In this document: positions 38,701 through 39,357 of the stretch, piece by piece | Layout of the letters: each line of letters begins with the position of its first letter | Numbering within the stretch: position 1 is the first letter of the stretch | NCBI GenBank assembly: GCA_000969725.1 | Contig: JXSR01S018635.1 | Length of the DNA stretch: 39,357 nt | Reading direction: 5' to 3' (one strand) | Source of the DNA: Ophiothrix spiculata | Taxonomy: Eukaryota; Echinodermata; Ophiuroidea; Amphilepidida; Ophiotrichidae | The notes under the pieces: model-generated | What the model was told of the DNA's origin: nothing | What the model saw: the letters and a program-made list of their open reading frames with translations, nothing else | Database searches by the model: none | Program-made: the position numbers and the translations under genes

Positions 38701-39156
38701 TCCACTGTCCCATCAATCACACTCCAATAGTGTCATATGACCAAACAAGGTTACTCCATCTATTACCAAAATGATATTAAAAATATAAAAAAGGGATTAT
38801 AAATTCATAAATCAAAAATCAGAATAATTTATTGAACAAACTAACCTGCAATGGCAGTGGAAGATTTCCCTCTGGTTCATCCACAGTGATGACCAATTCT
38901 TCAACTGGCCTATCAAATCCAATCTCCCCATTGGCTATGTCACTAGTAACCACTAGCGACACAATAGGCTTTGCACCAATCACAGGGCTGCTAGGCAGCA
39001 CAGCCACTTGCCTTTGTAGATTCACATTGAGTATGTGGATTGTGAATGTTGAGTTGAGACTGAGGAAGGCCGATGACTTGATGGGGATTTCAAATCGGTG
39101 TATTACTGATCTATCAGGAATCACTGTGGTAGCAGATGGGTTGGAATCTAGAATAC
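2472..39156 (-). CDS. ADGRV1: ADGRV1-like giant adhesion GPCR, internal Calx-beta stalk (30 exons, partial both ends)
   Basis: Thirty minus-strand exons join into one reading frame of about 2138 codons with matching intron phases and GT/AG borders throughout. The translation is a run of Calx-beta repeats, each about 110-140 residues: G-x-F/V-x-F start, a V-x-E/D-G strand, G-x-V-x-V-x-W core, G-x-V-x-F strand, acidic D-D-x-x-P-E-x-x-E turn, then a T-I-x-x-N-D-D/N-x-x-G end. One LamG/pentraxin-like domain sits at about residues 760-920 of the segment. Calx-beta arrays with a single LamG domain in the N-terminal third are the known layout of ADGRV1 (VLGR1). There it forms the calcium-binding extracellular stalk of a cell-surface receptor. 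The gene start, signal peptide, EAR repeats, GAIN/GPS and transmembrane helices are not in this window. FREM proteins have only one Calx-beta repeat and Na/Ca exchangers two, so neither fits. Family assignment is inferred from architecture, not from a search. Confidence 0.88.
3026..3145 (-). CDS. ADGRV1: Exon 29: core of Calx-beta C15
   Basis: 120 nt, phase 1 to 1. Acceptor TATGATCCTAG, donor ACAAG|GTAAGT. It encodes GSIGDVSVSWRVAGG, FPDMDYSASGGTLNF and PTGQTRQ. A textbook Calx-beta central segment. Confidence 0.91.
3253..3405 (-). mobile_element. Degraded SINE copy, antisense to the 1.2-kb copy
   Basis: The stretch TGGACTGAAAACTAAATGCA is nearly the reverse complement of 1290-1315 in the first SINE. 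The flanking segments (AAATGCAAGAGGAAAACTG on one side, a decayed tRNA-like GTTAAACCTGAAACATCTGG on the other) match the same order. The B box is mutated, so it is a fossil. Confidence 0.7.
3411..3665. mobile_element. MITE-like inverted-repeat element
   Basis: The left end TGCTGCTTTCATACTTATTG and the right end ...ATATGAAAGCAGTA are inverted copies (T-x-C-T-G-C-T-T-T-C-A-T-A). A second internal pair is TTTGCAGCT and AGCTGCAAA. No coding capacity. It sits next to the degraded SINE in the intron between exons 28 and 29. Confidence 0.6.
4050..4278 (-). CDS. ADGRV1: Exon 28: end of C14, start of C15
   Basis: 229 nt, phase 0 to 1. Acceptor ACTCTTACAG, donor ACAAG|GTTGGT. It encodes VALIDVNLVGTIPLPQNEPE, SMVTILTNDDANGIWRI and VGVELIVERQG. 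The donor has T and G at +3 and +4, weaker than others in the gene. The junction VERQ(G)|GSIGD with exon 29 nonetheless restores a classic Calx-beta motif. Confidence 0.88.
4792..5232 (+). mobile_element. LINE 3' end (CR1/L2-like reverse transcriptase C-terminus and tail)
   Basis: The reading frame at 4792-4992 encodes VKTQGPILWNSLSKTIK then FNTFRTQLKKQLIVKYE. This is the typical G-P-x-L-W-N-S-L-P ... F-K-x-x-L-K-x-x-L ending of CR1/L2/Jockey-type polymerases. A 3' UTR follows, with TTATGGAAATAAAG and a (GATTAT)n tail ending near 5232. The element is 5'-truncated, as is usual for target-primed integration. Confidence 0.75.
5473..5766 (+). mobile_element. Second LINE 3' end with (TTA)n tail
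   Basis: The frame ending at 5655 encodes RSRNWNNLPFGIRNSAS then FKKQLKTHLFVKL-stop, again the C-terminus of a CR1/L2-like reverse transcriptase. A short 3' UTR runs into a (TTA/ATT)n microsatellite at about 5735-5765. It lies in the same intron and orientation as the previous LINE end. Confidence 0.7.
5735..5765. repeat. (TTA)n microsatellite
   Basis: About ten uninterrupted TTA units form the tail of the LINE fragment, some 50 bp from the exon 27 donor. Confidence 0.9.
5820..5972 (-). CDS. ADGRV1: Exon 27: C14 resumes after the insertion
   Basis: 153 nt, phase 0 to 0. Acceptor TTTCATTGCAG, donor AAG|GTAAGG. It encodes YASIAQPGVDYIPVTSGTV, VRIAPG and the turn ILDDAIPEQDELFK. The A-Q-P-G-V-D-Y segment matches A-Q-A-G-V-D-Y of C12, marking the exact end of the insertion. 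Confidence 0.91.
5973..6463. other. Intron, nothing recognised
   Basis: Intron between exons 26 and 27. AT-rich, with no repeat, RNA or coding signal that I can see. Confidence 0.6.
6464..6800 (-). CDS. ADGRV1: Exon 26: C14 strand plus PAN/apple-like cysteine-rich insertion
   Basis: 337 nt, phase 2 to 0. Acceptor TTTTTTTTCAG, donor TTTG|GTAAGT. It starts AGMFGELEVTFQTEP, a normal Calx-beta strand. About 90 residues absent from other repeats here follow. They contain four cysteines spaced C-x3-C-x6-C (LACAEACFLEQACGSFQF) and then C-G-W, the pattern of a PAN/apple core. C14 resumes in exon 27. The PAN assignment is by eye; a Cys-rich loop of other origin is possible. The coding of this exon is secure, since both borders and phases fit. 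Confidence 0.9.
6839..7194. mobile_element. MITE family A, copy 1
   Basis: 356 bp with terminal inverted repeats: CTTGAAGTATGCAACAAGCA at the left, the reverse complement (TTGCTTGTTGCATACTTCAAG) at the right. It shares its interior, in reverse orientation, with the element at 23716-24073 (for example GTTCAATGTTTGTCCATGTG against its counterpart there). Its left end is about 40 bp upstream of the exon 26 acceptor. Confidence 0.9.
7217..7334. repeat. Direct repeat, two 37-bp units about 81 bp apart
   Basis: ATTCATGAAACCCTGCTA starts at 7217 and again at 7298; homology continues through GTTAGTTG/GCTAGTTGG to CTAAA. Probably the remains of another repeat element beside MITE A copy 1. Confidence 0.7.
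7416..7597 (-). CDS. ADGRV1: Exon 25: end of C13, start of C14
   Basis: 182 nt, phase 0 to 2. Acceptor ATTCTTCCAG, donor AGAAG|GTATGC. It encodes DIILTLVNATGGGVIGE, AVITIEANDNPHGIVEF and GDGTASVMLTR. The next exon completes a serine codon across the junction. Confidence 0.9.
7755..7886. mobile_element. MITE family B, copy 1
   Basis: About 132 bp with imperfect 38-bp inverted ends. The left end reads CTATAGGC then AATTTATTGGACAGTTTAAA; the right end is its complement TTTAAATTGTCCAATAAATT then GGCCTATAG. A related element lies at 38041-38171. Confidence 0.8.
8258..8505 (-). CDS. ADGRV1: Exon 24: start and core of Calx-beta C13
   Basis: 248 nt, phase 1 to 0. Acceptor TACTTTGTAG, donor GAGAA|GTAAGA. 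It encodes FGFASLLENEPQAGGSRQ, LSVLRRGGTMGVVSIAWEA, GGTLYFLTDD and the turn start LPDEVPEERE. Confidence 0.91.
8611..8940. mobile_element. Possible degraded inverted-repeat element
   Basis: CTGCACCAGGGGTCAAAATA at the left resembles the complement of AAATATCTCCTGGTCTGCAC at the right. Between them lie repeated blocks of GAGGGCGAA and AGCCCCC. The ends match only roughly, so this is tentative. Confidence 0.35.
9434..9692 (-). CDS. ADGRV1: Exon 23: body of Calx-beta C12
   Basis: 259 nt, phase 0 to 1. Acceptor TACTCTGCAG, donor TTTG|GTAAGT. It encodes VTVKFQTIAGLAQAGVDY, the turn LNDRIPESAETFQVRLL, GGAVLGAPVEAEITI and the hinge DDPNGNF. It is a regular repeat and a good template for seeing what is inserted into C14. 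Confidence 0.92.
9693..10094. other. Intron, nothing recognised
   Basis: Intron between exons 22 and 23. No repeat or coding signal seen. Confidence 0.6.
10095..10261 (-). CDS. ADGRV1: Exon 22: end of C11, start of C12
   Basis: 167 nt, phase 1 to 0. Acceptor GTCACCACAG, donor CGA|GTGAGT. It encodes ASVTITANDNANGVLQL, the inter-repeat hinge, then VTVSEESMTAFINVTRTAG and ends AFGR. Confidence 0.91.
10825..11165 (+). mobile_element. Decayed LINE 3' end (third CR1/L2-like fragment)
   Basis: The plus-strand frame reads CPTVWISPLNSINNISSLNY then FKI-stop-VKTYLFYQALPI. This matches the C-P-T-L-W-N-S-L-P ... S-S-L-x-x-F-K-x-x-L-K-T-Y-L-F ending of CR1/L2 polymerases, broken by a TGA. A 3' region with CAATAAAG follows near 11150. 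Its right end is about 50 bp from the exon 21 donor. Confidence 0.65.
11212..11390 (-). CDS. ADGRV1: Exon 21: C-terminal part of C11
   Basis: 179 nt, phase 2 to 1. Acceptor AACTCAACAG, donor CCAG|GTATGT. It encodes a basic/acidic stretch (RARENEDF), GTVVFLDSQ and the turn LLDDDLPETEETMFVYI. Together with exon 20, C11 has an expanded loop before the G-T-V-V-F strand. Confidence 0.88.
11595..12073. mobile_element. Possible MITE with imperfect inverted ends
   Basis: CTGTCCAGCCCATATGAGCC followed by GTAAATG at the left pairs with CATTTAC then GGCTGGTGTGGGATGGTCAG at the right. Interior AT-rich and non-coding. It occupies most of the intron between exons 20 and 21. Confidence 0.5.
12179..12273 (-). 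CDS. ADGRV1: Exon 20: small exon, core strand of C11
   Basis: 95 nt, phase 0 to 2. Acceptor TCCTATAAAG (weak pyrimidine tract), donor ACAAG|GTAAGG. It begins LQRDAGTVGSVMVTYG, continuing NVTLS from exon 19. It then enters a long non-canonical loop (LLMSESLSNLPPHTR). The conserved tryptophan is replaced by tyrosine. Confidence 0.85.
12536..12888. mobile_element. Possible MITE with AAATTTATCACTTG-type ends
   Basis: AAATTTATCACTTGGTTGAC near 12535 is matched by TCAAGTGATAAATTT ending at 12888. The CTTGGTTGACTT motif recurs inside, at about 12777. It lies in the intron between exons 19 and 20. Confidence 0.45.
13120..13308 (-). CDS. ADGRV1: Exon 19: end of C10, start of C11
   Basis: 189 nt, phase 0 to 0. 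Acceptor TATCTTACAG-type polypyrimidine (CTTACAG), donor TCA|GTAAGT. It begins IPELDEVFRIQLM, finishing the C10 turn FPDN|IPEL. It then encodes AKLTILANDDPYGVFVF and EEQKNVTLS of C11. Confidence 0.91.
13309..13717. other. Intron, nothing recognised
   Basis: Intron between exons 18 and 19. Very AT-rich; no repeat, RNA or coding signal seen. Confidence 0.6.
13718..13891 (-). CDS. ADGRV1: Exon 18: core of Calx-beta C10
   Basis: 174 nt, phase 0 to 0. Acceptor TTTCATCAG, donor AAT|GTAAGT. It encodes VVRLGGSLGAVNVTWVATED, a longer loop (SNGADAKSDLFDH) and LGMVTFDIGQ. It ends at FPDN, inside the acidic turn. Confidence 0.91.
14440..14607. mobile_element. 168-bp MITE with ATA target duplication
   Basis: The left end GGCCCGTATTCCAGAAAGAT then GTTTAGCTAAA is mirrored by TTTAGCTAAAC then TTTTCTGGAATACGGGCC. 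The trinucleotide ATA flanks both sides (14437-14439, 14608-14610). Inverted arms are about 30 bp. Confidence 0.85.
14817..14956 (-). CDS. ADGRV1: Exon 17: end of C9, start of C10
   Basis: 140 nt, phase 1 to 0. Acceptor TGTTTTGCAG, donor TTCAG|GTATAA. It encodes STVQVTIESSDNAYGLFQF, the hinge between repeats, then VDVTEAQVGFGTATIQ. The upstream intron is 2.3 kb. Confidence 0.89.
15421..15607. mobile_element. Foldback element with a perfect 24-bp palindrome
   Basis: The left arm TAGCACACTGATGCCAATGA then TATACTTA pairs with the right arm TAAGTATGTCATTAGCATCA then CTGCTA. Inside, 15549-15572 is a perfect palindrome (GTTAGCGTCTAG and its complement). Non-coding. Confidence 0.65.
15608..17283. 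other. Intron remainder, nothing recognised
   Basis: Rest of the 2.3-kb intron between exons 16 and 17. Exon phases on both sides agree, so no constitutive exon is required here. No repeat recognised. Confidence 0.5.
17284..17413 (-). CDS. ADGRV1: Exon 16: C-terminal part of Calx-beta C9
   Basis: 130 nt, phase 0 to 1. Acceptor CACATTTCAG, donor GGAG|GTAAGT. It begins SGGGTLTFSDQQRF, completing DFV|SGGGTLTF with exon 15. The turn is VDNNIAELDKSFEIQL, with N-N and K replacing acidic residues. Confidence 0.9.
17414..18003. other. Intron, nothing recognised
   Basis: Intron between exons 15 and 16. No repeat, RNA or coding signal seen. Confidence 0.55.
18004..18405 (-). CDS. ADGRV1: Exon 15: end of C8, start and core of C9
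   Basis: 402 nt, phase 0 to 0. Acceptor GCTCTTTTAG, donor GTG|GTAAGA. It encodes the C8 turn IDDMLPEDTEHFEIILL and hinge HASDFPRGLIQF. C9 follows with a proline-rich stretch (DPPPSQGDPLIPPATG) before VPEEVGVVRLLVV and GEITVEWRTVDG. The C8 C-terminal loop is expanded and rich in N, T and G. Confidence 0.92.
19122..19259. mobile_element. Small inverted-repeat element
   Basis: GGGGTGTACATTTTT at the left and AAAATAATGTACGCCC at the right are imperfect inverted ends. Inside, CATCATTCTTGGTTAACAAA pairs with TTTGTGACTAAGAATGAT around a short loop. It is about 90 bp from the exon 14 donor. Confidence 0.5.
19349..19590 (-). CDS. ADGRV1: Exon 14: start and core of Calx-beta C8
   Basis: 242 nt, phase 1 to 0. 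Acceptor TTTTTTTTCAG, donor AAAT|GTAAGT. It encodes LKSDNANGLFGFDGN, then RGDEGVVTIPWEV and FYTASGVIVFPNG. Two cysteines (GNCLV and FQCPI) flank the first strands, unusual for a Calx-beta repeat. Confidence 0.9.
19803..19970 (-). pseudogene. Decayed tandem duplicate of exon 13 (Calx-beta pseudo-exon)
   Basis: This stretch aligns with 20103-20276, the 3' part of exon 13 and its donor. Shared features include the donor (CAAGCTTACC against CAAACTTACC), CTGTGTCTTG(T/C)AGAGAA, and TGACCCCTGGG(T/C)CA(G/A)AGGTCACA. On the minus strand it reads SLQDTGEEG, then after a frameshift FTVHLMFCN-stop-GSTVVNEATELLIG, against LQDTEEEGNEVFTVNLL... in the working exon. A frameshift and a stop make it non-functional. 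The splice donor consensus is kept. Confidence 0.85.
20114..20328 (-). CDS. ADGRV1: Exon 13: second half of Calx-beta C7 after the LamG insertion
   Basis: 215 nt, phase 2 to 1. Acceptor TTACCTCAG, donor AACTG|GTAAGT. It encodes DVTPISGYVTFGPGVTAA, the turn SSLQDTEEEGNEVFTVNLL and the ATALLT strand. Its turn has glutamates (D-T-E-E-E-G-N-E) in place of D-D-x-x-P-E. A decayed copy of this exon lies about 300 bp downstream. Confidence 0.91.
20774..20972. mobile_element. Foldback MITE with arms of about 75-80 bp
   Basis: TATAGACCATATCTATAATT at the left is mirrored by AATTATAGATATGGTCTATA at the right. Homology continues inward through GGGGTAAATCCACAGAATCG and its complement to GGAACTC/GAGTTCC. 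The spacer is about 45 bp. TA-rich ends recall mariner-type target sites, but the superfamily is unproved. Confidence 0.85.
21051..21176 (-). CDS. ADGRV1: Exon 12: LamG/pentraxin-like domain, C-terminal part
   Basis: 126 nt, phase 2 to 2. Acceptor CATTTACAG, donor AAGG|GTGAGT. It encodes QYVGGHSPGKEMYAGLLQDV then RLFNRVLQQG. The F-x-G-x-L-x-D-V-R-L-F-N-R-x-L ending is typical of LamG/pentraxin domains. Confidence 0.92.
21225..21491. mobile_element. Foldback MITE containing a 33-bp perfect palindrome
   Basis: Outer inverted arms of about 44 bp share GTGCAAGAAAGTCGTATCTG (21239 onward, complement at 21460-21479). At the centre, 21335-21367 and 21371-21403 are perfect reverse complements separated by only TCT. 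The left edge is about 50 bp upstream of the exon 12 acceptor. Confidence 0.9.
21627..21690. mobile_element. Fragment of the hAT-like MITE found at 26.5 kb
   Basis: CAAGGGTTTAGCCAGGATTT then GAAAGTAGGGCGTC matches the left end of the 26542-26934 element. No matching right end was found nearby, so it is probably truncated. Confidence 0.6.
22117..22250 (-). CDS. ADGRV1: Exon 11: LamG/pentraxin-like domain, central part
   Basis: 134 nt, phase 0 to 2. Acceptor CCAATTCAG, donor AGAA|GTAAGT. It encodes LADGSWHLLLITVDNSARR and ITFYVDGINIG. The D-G-x-W-H-x-x-x-x-T-V-D and F-Y-V-D-G motifs are the strongest LamG signature in the window. Confidence 0.92.
22527..22747 (-). CDS. ADGRV1: Exon 10: LamG/pentraxin-like domain, N-terminal part
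   Basis: 221 nt, phase 1 to 0. Acceptor TGAATTTCAG, donor TTAT|GTGAGT. It encodes FSISAWIQPHPQCDGFIMAK and TFYSLKVQITG, the characteristic F-S-I-S-A-W-I and I-x-A-K strands of LamG/pentraxin (concanavalin-like) folds. It carries two cysteines (PQCDG and IECRY) that could pair. Confidence 0.9.
23262..23320. mobile_element. Possible end of a MITE family B relative
   Basis: AGGCAACCAAGAAATATAAT then TGGACAGTTCAAAC resembles the family B terminal repeat (AGGCCAAGGAATAATTTATT then GGACAATTTAAAC). The other end is not identified. Confidence 0.35.
23500..23664. repeat. Long imperfect palindrome (arms about 75 bp)
   Basis: CAAATACAACATGG at the left is mirrored by CCATGTTGTATTTG at the right. Inner blocks TCCTGATCCCTCG, TTGGATGCATG and CTACTTCC also recur inverted. 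Centre near 23583. Probably a foldback transposon remnant. Confidence 0.8.
23716..24073. mobile_element. MITE family A, copy 2 (inverted relative to copy 1)
   Basis: 358 bp. The ends CTTGAAGTATGCAACAAGCA and its complement are identical to those of the 6839-7194 element. The interior matches copy 1 reverse-complemented (for example CTAATTTACT and GGTCATATTGGTTTATGTGC). Confidence 0.9.
24223..24385 (-). CDS. ADGRV1: Exon 9: C7 tryptophan strand and linker into LamG
   Basis: 163 nt, phase 0 to 1. Acceptor TTATTTTCCAG, donor AACA|GTAAGA. It starts AVWELF, completing the G-x-V-x-V-x-W core of C7. A linker (LLFLGEYESNNG, TGTEVISFSAQN) then leads into the LamG-like domain; its last stretch is probably the first LamG strand. 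Confidence 0.87.
24618..24791. repeat. Tandem plus inverted 63-bp repeat forming a strong hairpin
   Basis: Two direct copies (24618-24680 and 24681-24743) begin TTTAAACTTTGGATCCAAAC. An inverted copy follows at once (to 24791), ending GTTTGGAT-CTAAAGTTTAAA. Copy 2 and the inverted copy form arms of about 50 bp around a loop near 24735. Confidence 0.9.
25644..25840 (-). CDS. ADGRV1: Exon 8: end of C6, first half of C7
   Basis: 197 nt, phase 1 to 0. Acceptor ATAAATAG, donor GGCT|GTAAGT. It encodes ITAMVQISENDQPYG (C6 end), SLIFPASSLERDVAED and ATFTVERSKGSYGTVA. C7 is broken off two residues before its conserved tryptophan, which is in exon 9; the rest of C7 resumes only after the LamG domain, in exon 13. 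Confidence 0.9.
25841..26221. other. Intron, nothing recognised
   Basis: Intron between exons 7 and 8. No repeat or coding signal seen. Confidence 0.55.
26222..26448 (-). CDS. ADGRV1: Exon 7: body of Calx-beta C6
   Basis: 227 nt, phase 2 to 1. Acceptor TTCATTACAG, donor GGAG|GTGAGT. It encodes VQRQRGTFGTVRVAWEV, GYMDFVEGQ and the turn LADGIPEFVELFDVVL. The first aspartate pair of the turn is reduced to A-D-G, as in C3. It ends at the S-A-D-G-G loop. Confidence 0.9.
26542..26934. mobile_element. hAT-like MITE with 8-bp target duplication
   Basis: 393 bp. The left end CAAGGGTTAAGCCAG and right end CTGGCAAAACCCTTG are inverted. The octamer ATTTCCAG lies directly on both sides (26534-26541 and 26935-26942). 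An 8-bp target duplication and C-A-R-R-G-type ends are the hallmark of hAT transposons. No transposase is encoded. It begins about 90 bp upstream of the exon 7 acceptor. Confidence 0.9.
27135..27200 (-). mobile_element. Possible tRNA-derived SINE head (degraded)
   Basis: On the minus strand GAGGTCGGGGTTCGAATGTC contains a B-box-like GGTTCGAAT. No convincing A box or tail seen, so this is tentative. Confidence 0.3.
27447..27579 (-). CDS. ADGRV1: Exon 6: end of C5, start of C6
   Basis: 133 nt, phase 1 to 2. Acceptor CTTCCTATAG, donor TCCA|GTAAGT. It encodes ATVYINANDDPNGVFSF, the typical Calx-beta hinge, then MQDEGVSVTFQ. It follows the 4.7-kb intron, the longest in the window; the phase match shows no coding exon is obligatory inside that intron. 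Confidence 0.9.
29090..29258. mobile_element. Short inverted-repeat element with CAGGGACTT ends
   Basis: The left end CAGGGACTTTCAGTTGA is matched by the complement of TTTCAAATGGAAGTCCCTG at the right. CAGGG-type ends suggest hAT, but no matching 8-bp flank is visible. Confidence 0.55.
30541..30562. repeat. (ATAA)n microsatellite
   Basis: About five units of ATAA/AAAT in the 4.7-kb intron. Confidence 0.85.
32252..32509 (-). CDS. ADGRV1: Exon 5: most of Calx-beta C5
   Basis: 258 nt, phase 1 to 1. Acceptor CAAAAATCAG, donor GTCG|GTAAGT. It encodes the A-E-E-G strand (PIIQHAEEGKTLIFTIRR), VDYRTVRGTARGVVDF, GTVEFGIG and a strongly acidic turn (TDDDDPEIEEYFEVEL). It ends at the glycine loop YNPVG. 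Confidence 0.9.
32623..32670. repeat. Perfect tandem duplication of 24 bp
   Basis: GTGTGTCAGTTATCTAGATA then TTTG occurs twice head to tail. Confidence 0.9.
32690..32813 (+). mobile_element. Probable LINE/SINE 3' tail
   Basis: Ends GGAAGAAATAAATTCTTATG then TCTTATGTCT: a polyadenylation-like AATAAA followed by short tandem units, the same tail style as the LINE ends at 5.2 and 5.7 kb. No coding remnant recognised. Confidence 0.45.
33529..33652 (-). CDS. ADGRV1: Exon 4: end of Calx-beta C4
   Basis: 124 nt, phase 0 to 1. Acceptor CAATTTTTAG, donor GAAG|GTAACT. It starts exactly at IPELSEMFLVSL, completing the turn STNDE|IPEL with exon 3. It ends in LNINKNDDAIFFE, the junction into C5. Confidence 0.88.
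34106..34600. mobile_element. Nested inverted-repeat element with a long inner palindrome
   Basis: The outer ends AGGCGACCAAAAAAACCCCC and the complement of GGGGG...TTCGTCGCCT pair, as do GGGCAGAC and GTCTGGCCC. Inside, 34342-34554 is a large palindrome built from repeated TTCTAAAACGAGTA-type blocks: ACACTGTAAAGTGAAAGTTC and its complement form the ends. A G13 run lies at 34578-34590. Confidence 0.8.
34601..36919. other. Rest of the 3.3-kb intron, nothing recognised but a G13 run
   Basis: AT-rich. A 13-base G run lies at 36817-36829, about 90 bp downstream of the exon 3 donor. No exon-like Calx-beta sequence seen. Confidence 0.55.
36920..37677 (-). CDS. ADGRV1: Exon 3 (758 nt): end of C2, all of C3, most of C4
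   Basis: Phase 1 to 0. Acceptor TATGCACTAG, donor GAG|GTGAGT. It encodes the C2 acidic turn (QPDDLPETEETLRL) and C2 end (RENDKPGG). All of C3 follows, with VPELQEKF as its turn in ARADGVPEL, where the first acidic pair is weakened. Then comes C4 from VFGFDKNPLIVNIDE to STNDE. It is the longest exon in the window and the only one with a complete intronless Calx-beta repeat. Confidence 0.92.
38041..38171. mobile_element. MITE family B, copy 2
   Basis: Its complement shares AATTTATTGGACAGT, CAGAGTGCAG and GGGCCC with the element at 7755-7886, and has inverted ends (CTATATGCCAAA / TTTGCCTTTAG). It is more diverged than copy 1. Confidence 0.65.
38337..38451 (-). CDS. ADGRV1: Exon 2: middle of Calx-beta C2
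   Basis: 115 nt, phase 0 to 1. Acceptor TTTTTTCCAG, donor TCAG|GTAAGT. It encodes VDFTLTRQGTSGTAVVTW and the G-T-V-T-F strand. The loop between them (LLTGTVDDVAQTY) is short compared with other repeats. Confidence 0.88.
38452..38845. other. Intron, nothing recognised
   Basis: Intron between exons 1 and 2 of the window. No repeat or coding signal seen. Confidence 0.55.
38846..39156 (-). CDS. ADGRV1: Exon 1 of window: end of Calx-beta C1, start of C2
   Basis: 311 nt, phase 1 in and 0 out. Acceptor CCATTTCAG, donor CAG|GTTAGT. It encodes the tail of C1, ending SLVVTSDIANG, and the start of C2 (EIGFDRPVEELVITVDEPEG). C1 lacks the usual acidic DD-x-PE-x-E turn, reading IKSSAFLSLNSTF there, so its calcium site may be degenerate. 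The previous exon is outside the window. Confidence 0.85.
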
Positions 39157-39357
39157 CTGAAATGGAGGTGAATGAAGATTGAATTTCAATTGGGGGAAAC
39201 GTACATTACACAATTGTGTTATAATTATTGTTTATACATGGCGAATTCCAGCGTGACAGGCGTGACCTTTGCATGAACCTTTTTTTCTTAGAATAGCTGG
39301 TAAATTTTATCTAAAGGCGATACCAAGGAAATATTCCTATATGTTATAGTAAACATT

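Noticed and set aside
38832..39182. Plus-strand 116-codon open frame
   Set aside because: Antisense shadow of exon 1, whose minus-strand translation is Calx-beta.

Overview
The window is animal DNA. It is AT-rich and intron-dense, and the introns hold short transposon relics (a tRNA-derived SINE, LINE 3' ends, many inverted-repeat MITEs). The SINE and MITE content and introns mostly of 0.3-1.5 kb (a few of 2-5 kb) suggest a marine invertebrate, possibly a non-vertebrate deuterostome such as an echinoderm. That placement is a low-confidence inference; no marker here fixes the species.

Essentially all coding sequence belongs to one gene on the minus strand, read from about 39.16 kb down to 2.47 kb. 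I recognise it as an internal part of ADGRV1 (GPR98/VLGR1/MASS1), the very large adhesion GPCR. Thirty exons can be chained, and every intron phase agrees with its neighbour. They total 6414 nt (about 2138 codons) and contain no in-frame stop. The first exons and signal peptide lie beyond the right edge. The remaining Calx-beta array, GAIN/GPS and seven-helix regions lie beyond the left edge.

The encoded segment begins with the C-terminal half of one Calx-beta repeat (C1), continues through fourteen whole Calx-beta repeats (C2-C15), and ends at the start of a sixteenth (C16). Two repeats carry insertions in the same kind of loop. A laminin-G/pentraxin-like domain (exons 9-12) splits C7, and a four-cysteine PAN/apple-like segment (exon 26) splits C14. 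Calx-beta repeats bind calcium and form the long extracellular stalk of the receptor; in vertebrates this makes ankle links in hair cells and photoreceptor links.

Region by region: 1-2471 is the intron after the last exon seen, with a SINE and a remarkable 108-bp tandem array. The array is copied from the 3' half of exon 30 together with its splice donor. 2472-11390 holds exons 30-21. 12179-20328 holds exons 20-13, with a decayed duplicate of exon 13 at about 19.8 kb. 21051-25840 holds the LamG-bearing exons 12-8. 26222-39156 holds exons 7-1, separated by the longest introns (4.7 kb and 3.3 kb). Introns contain LINE 3' ends, several MITE families and foldback elements, one hAT-like MITE with an 8-bp target duplication, and poly-G tracts.

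The most interesting signal is the exon-derived array of repeated 5' splice sites at 1926-2572. Next are the decayed exon copy at about 19.8-19.97 kb and the PAN-like insertion in exon 26.
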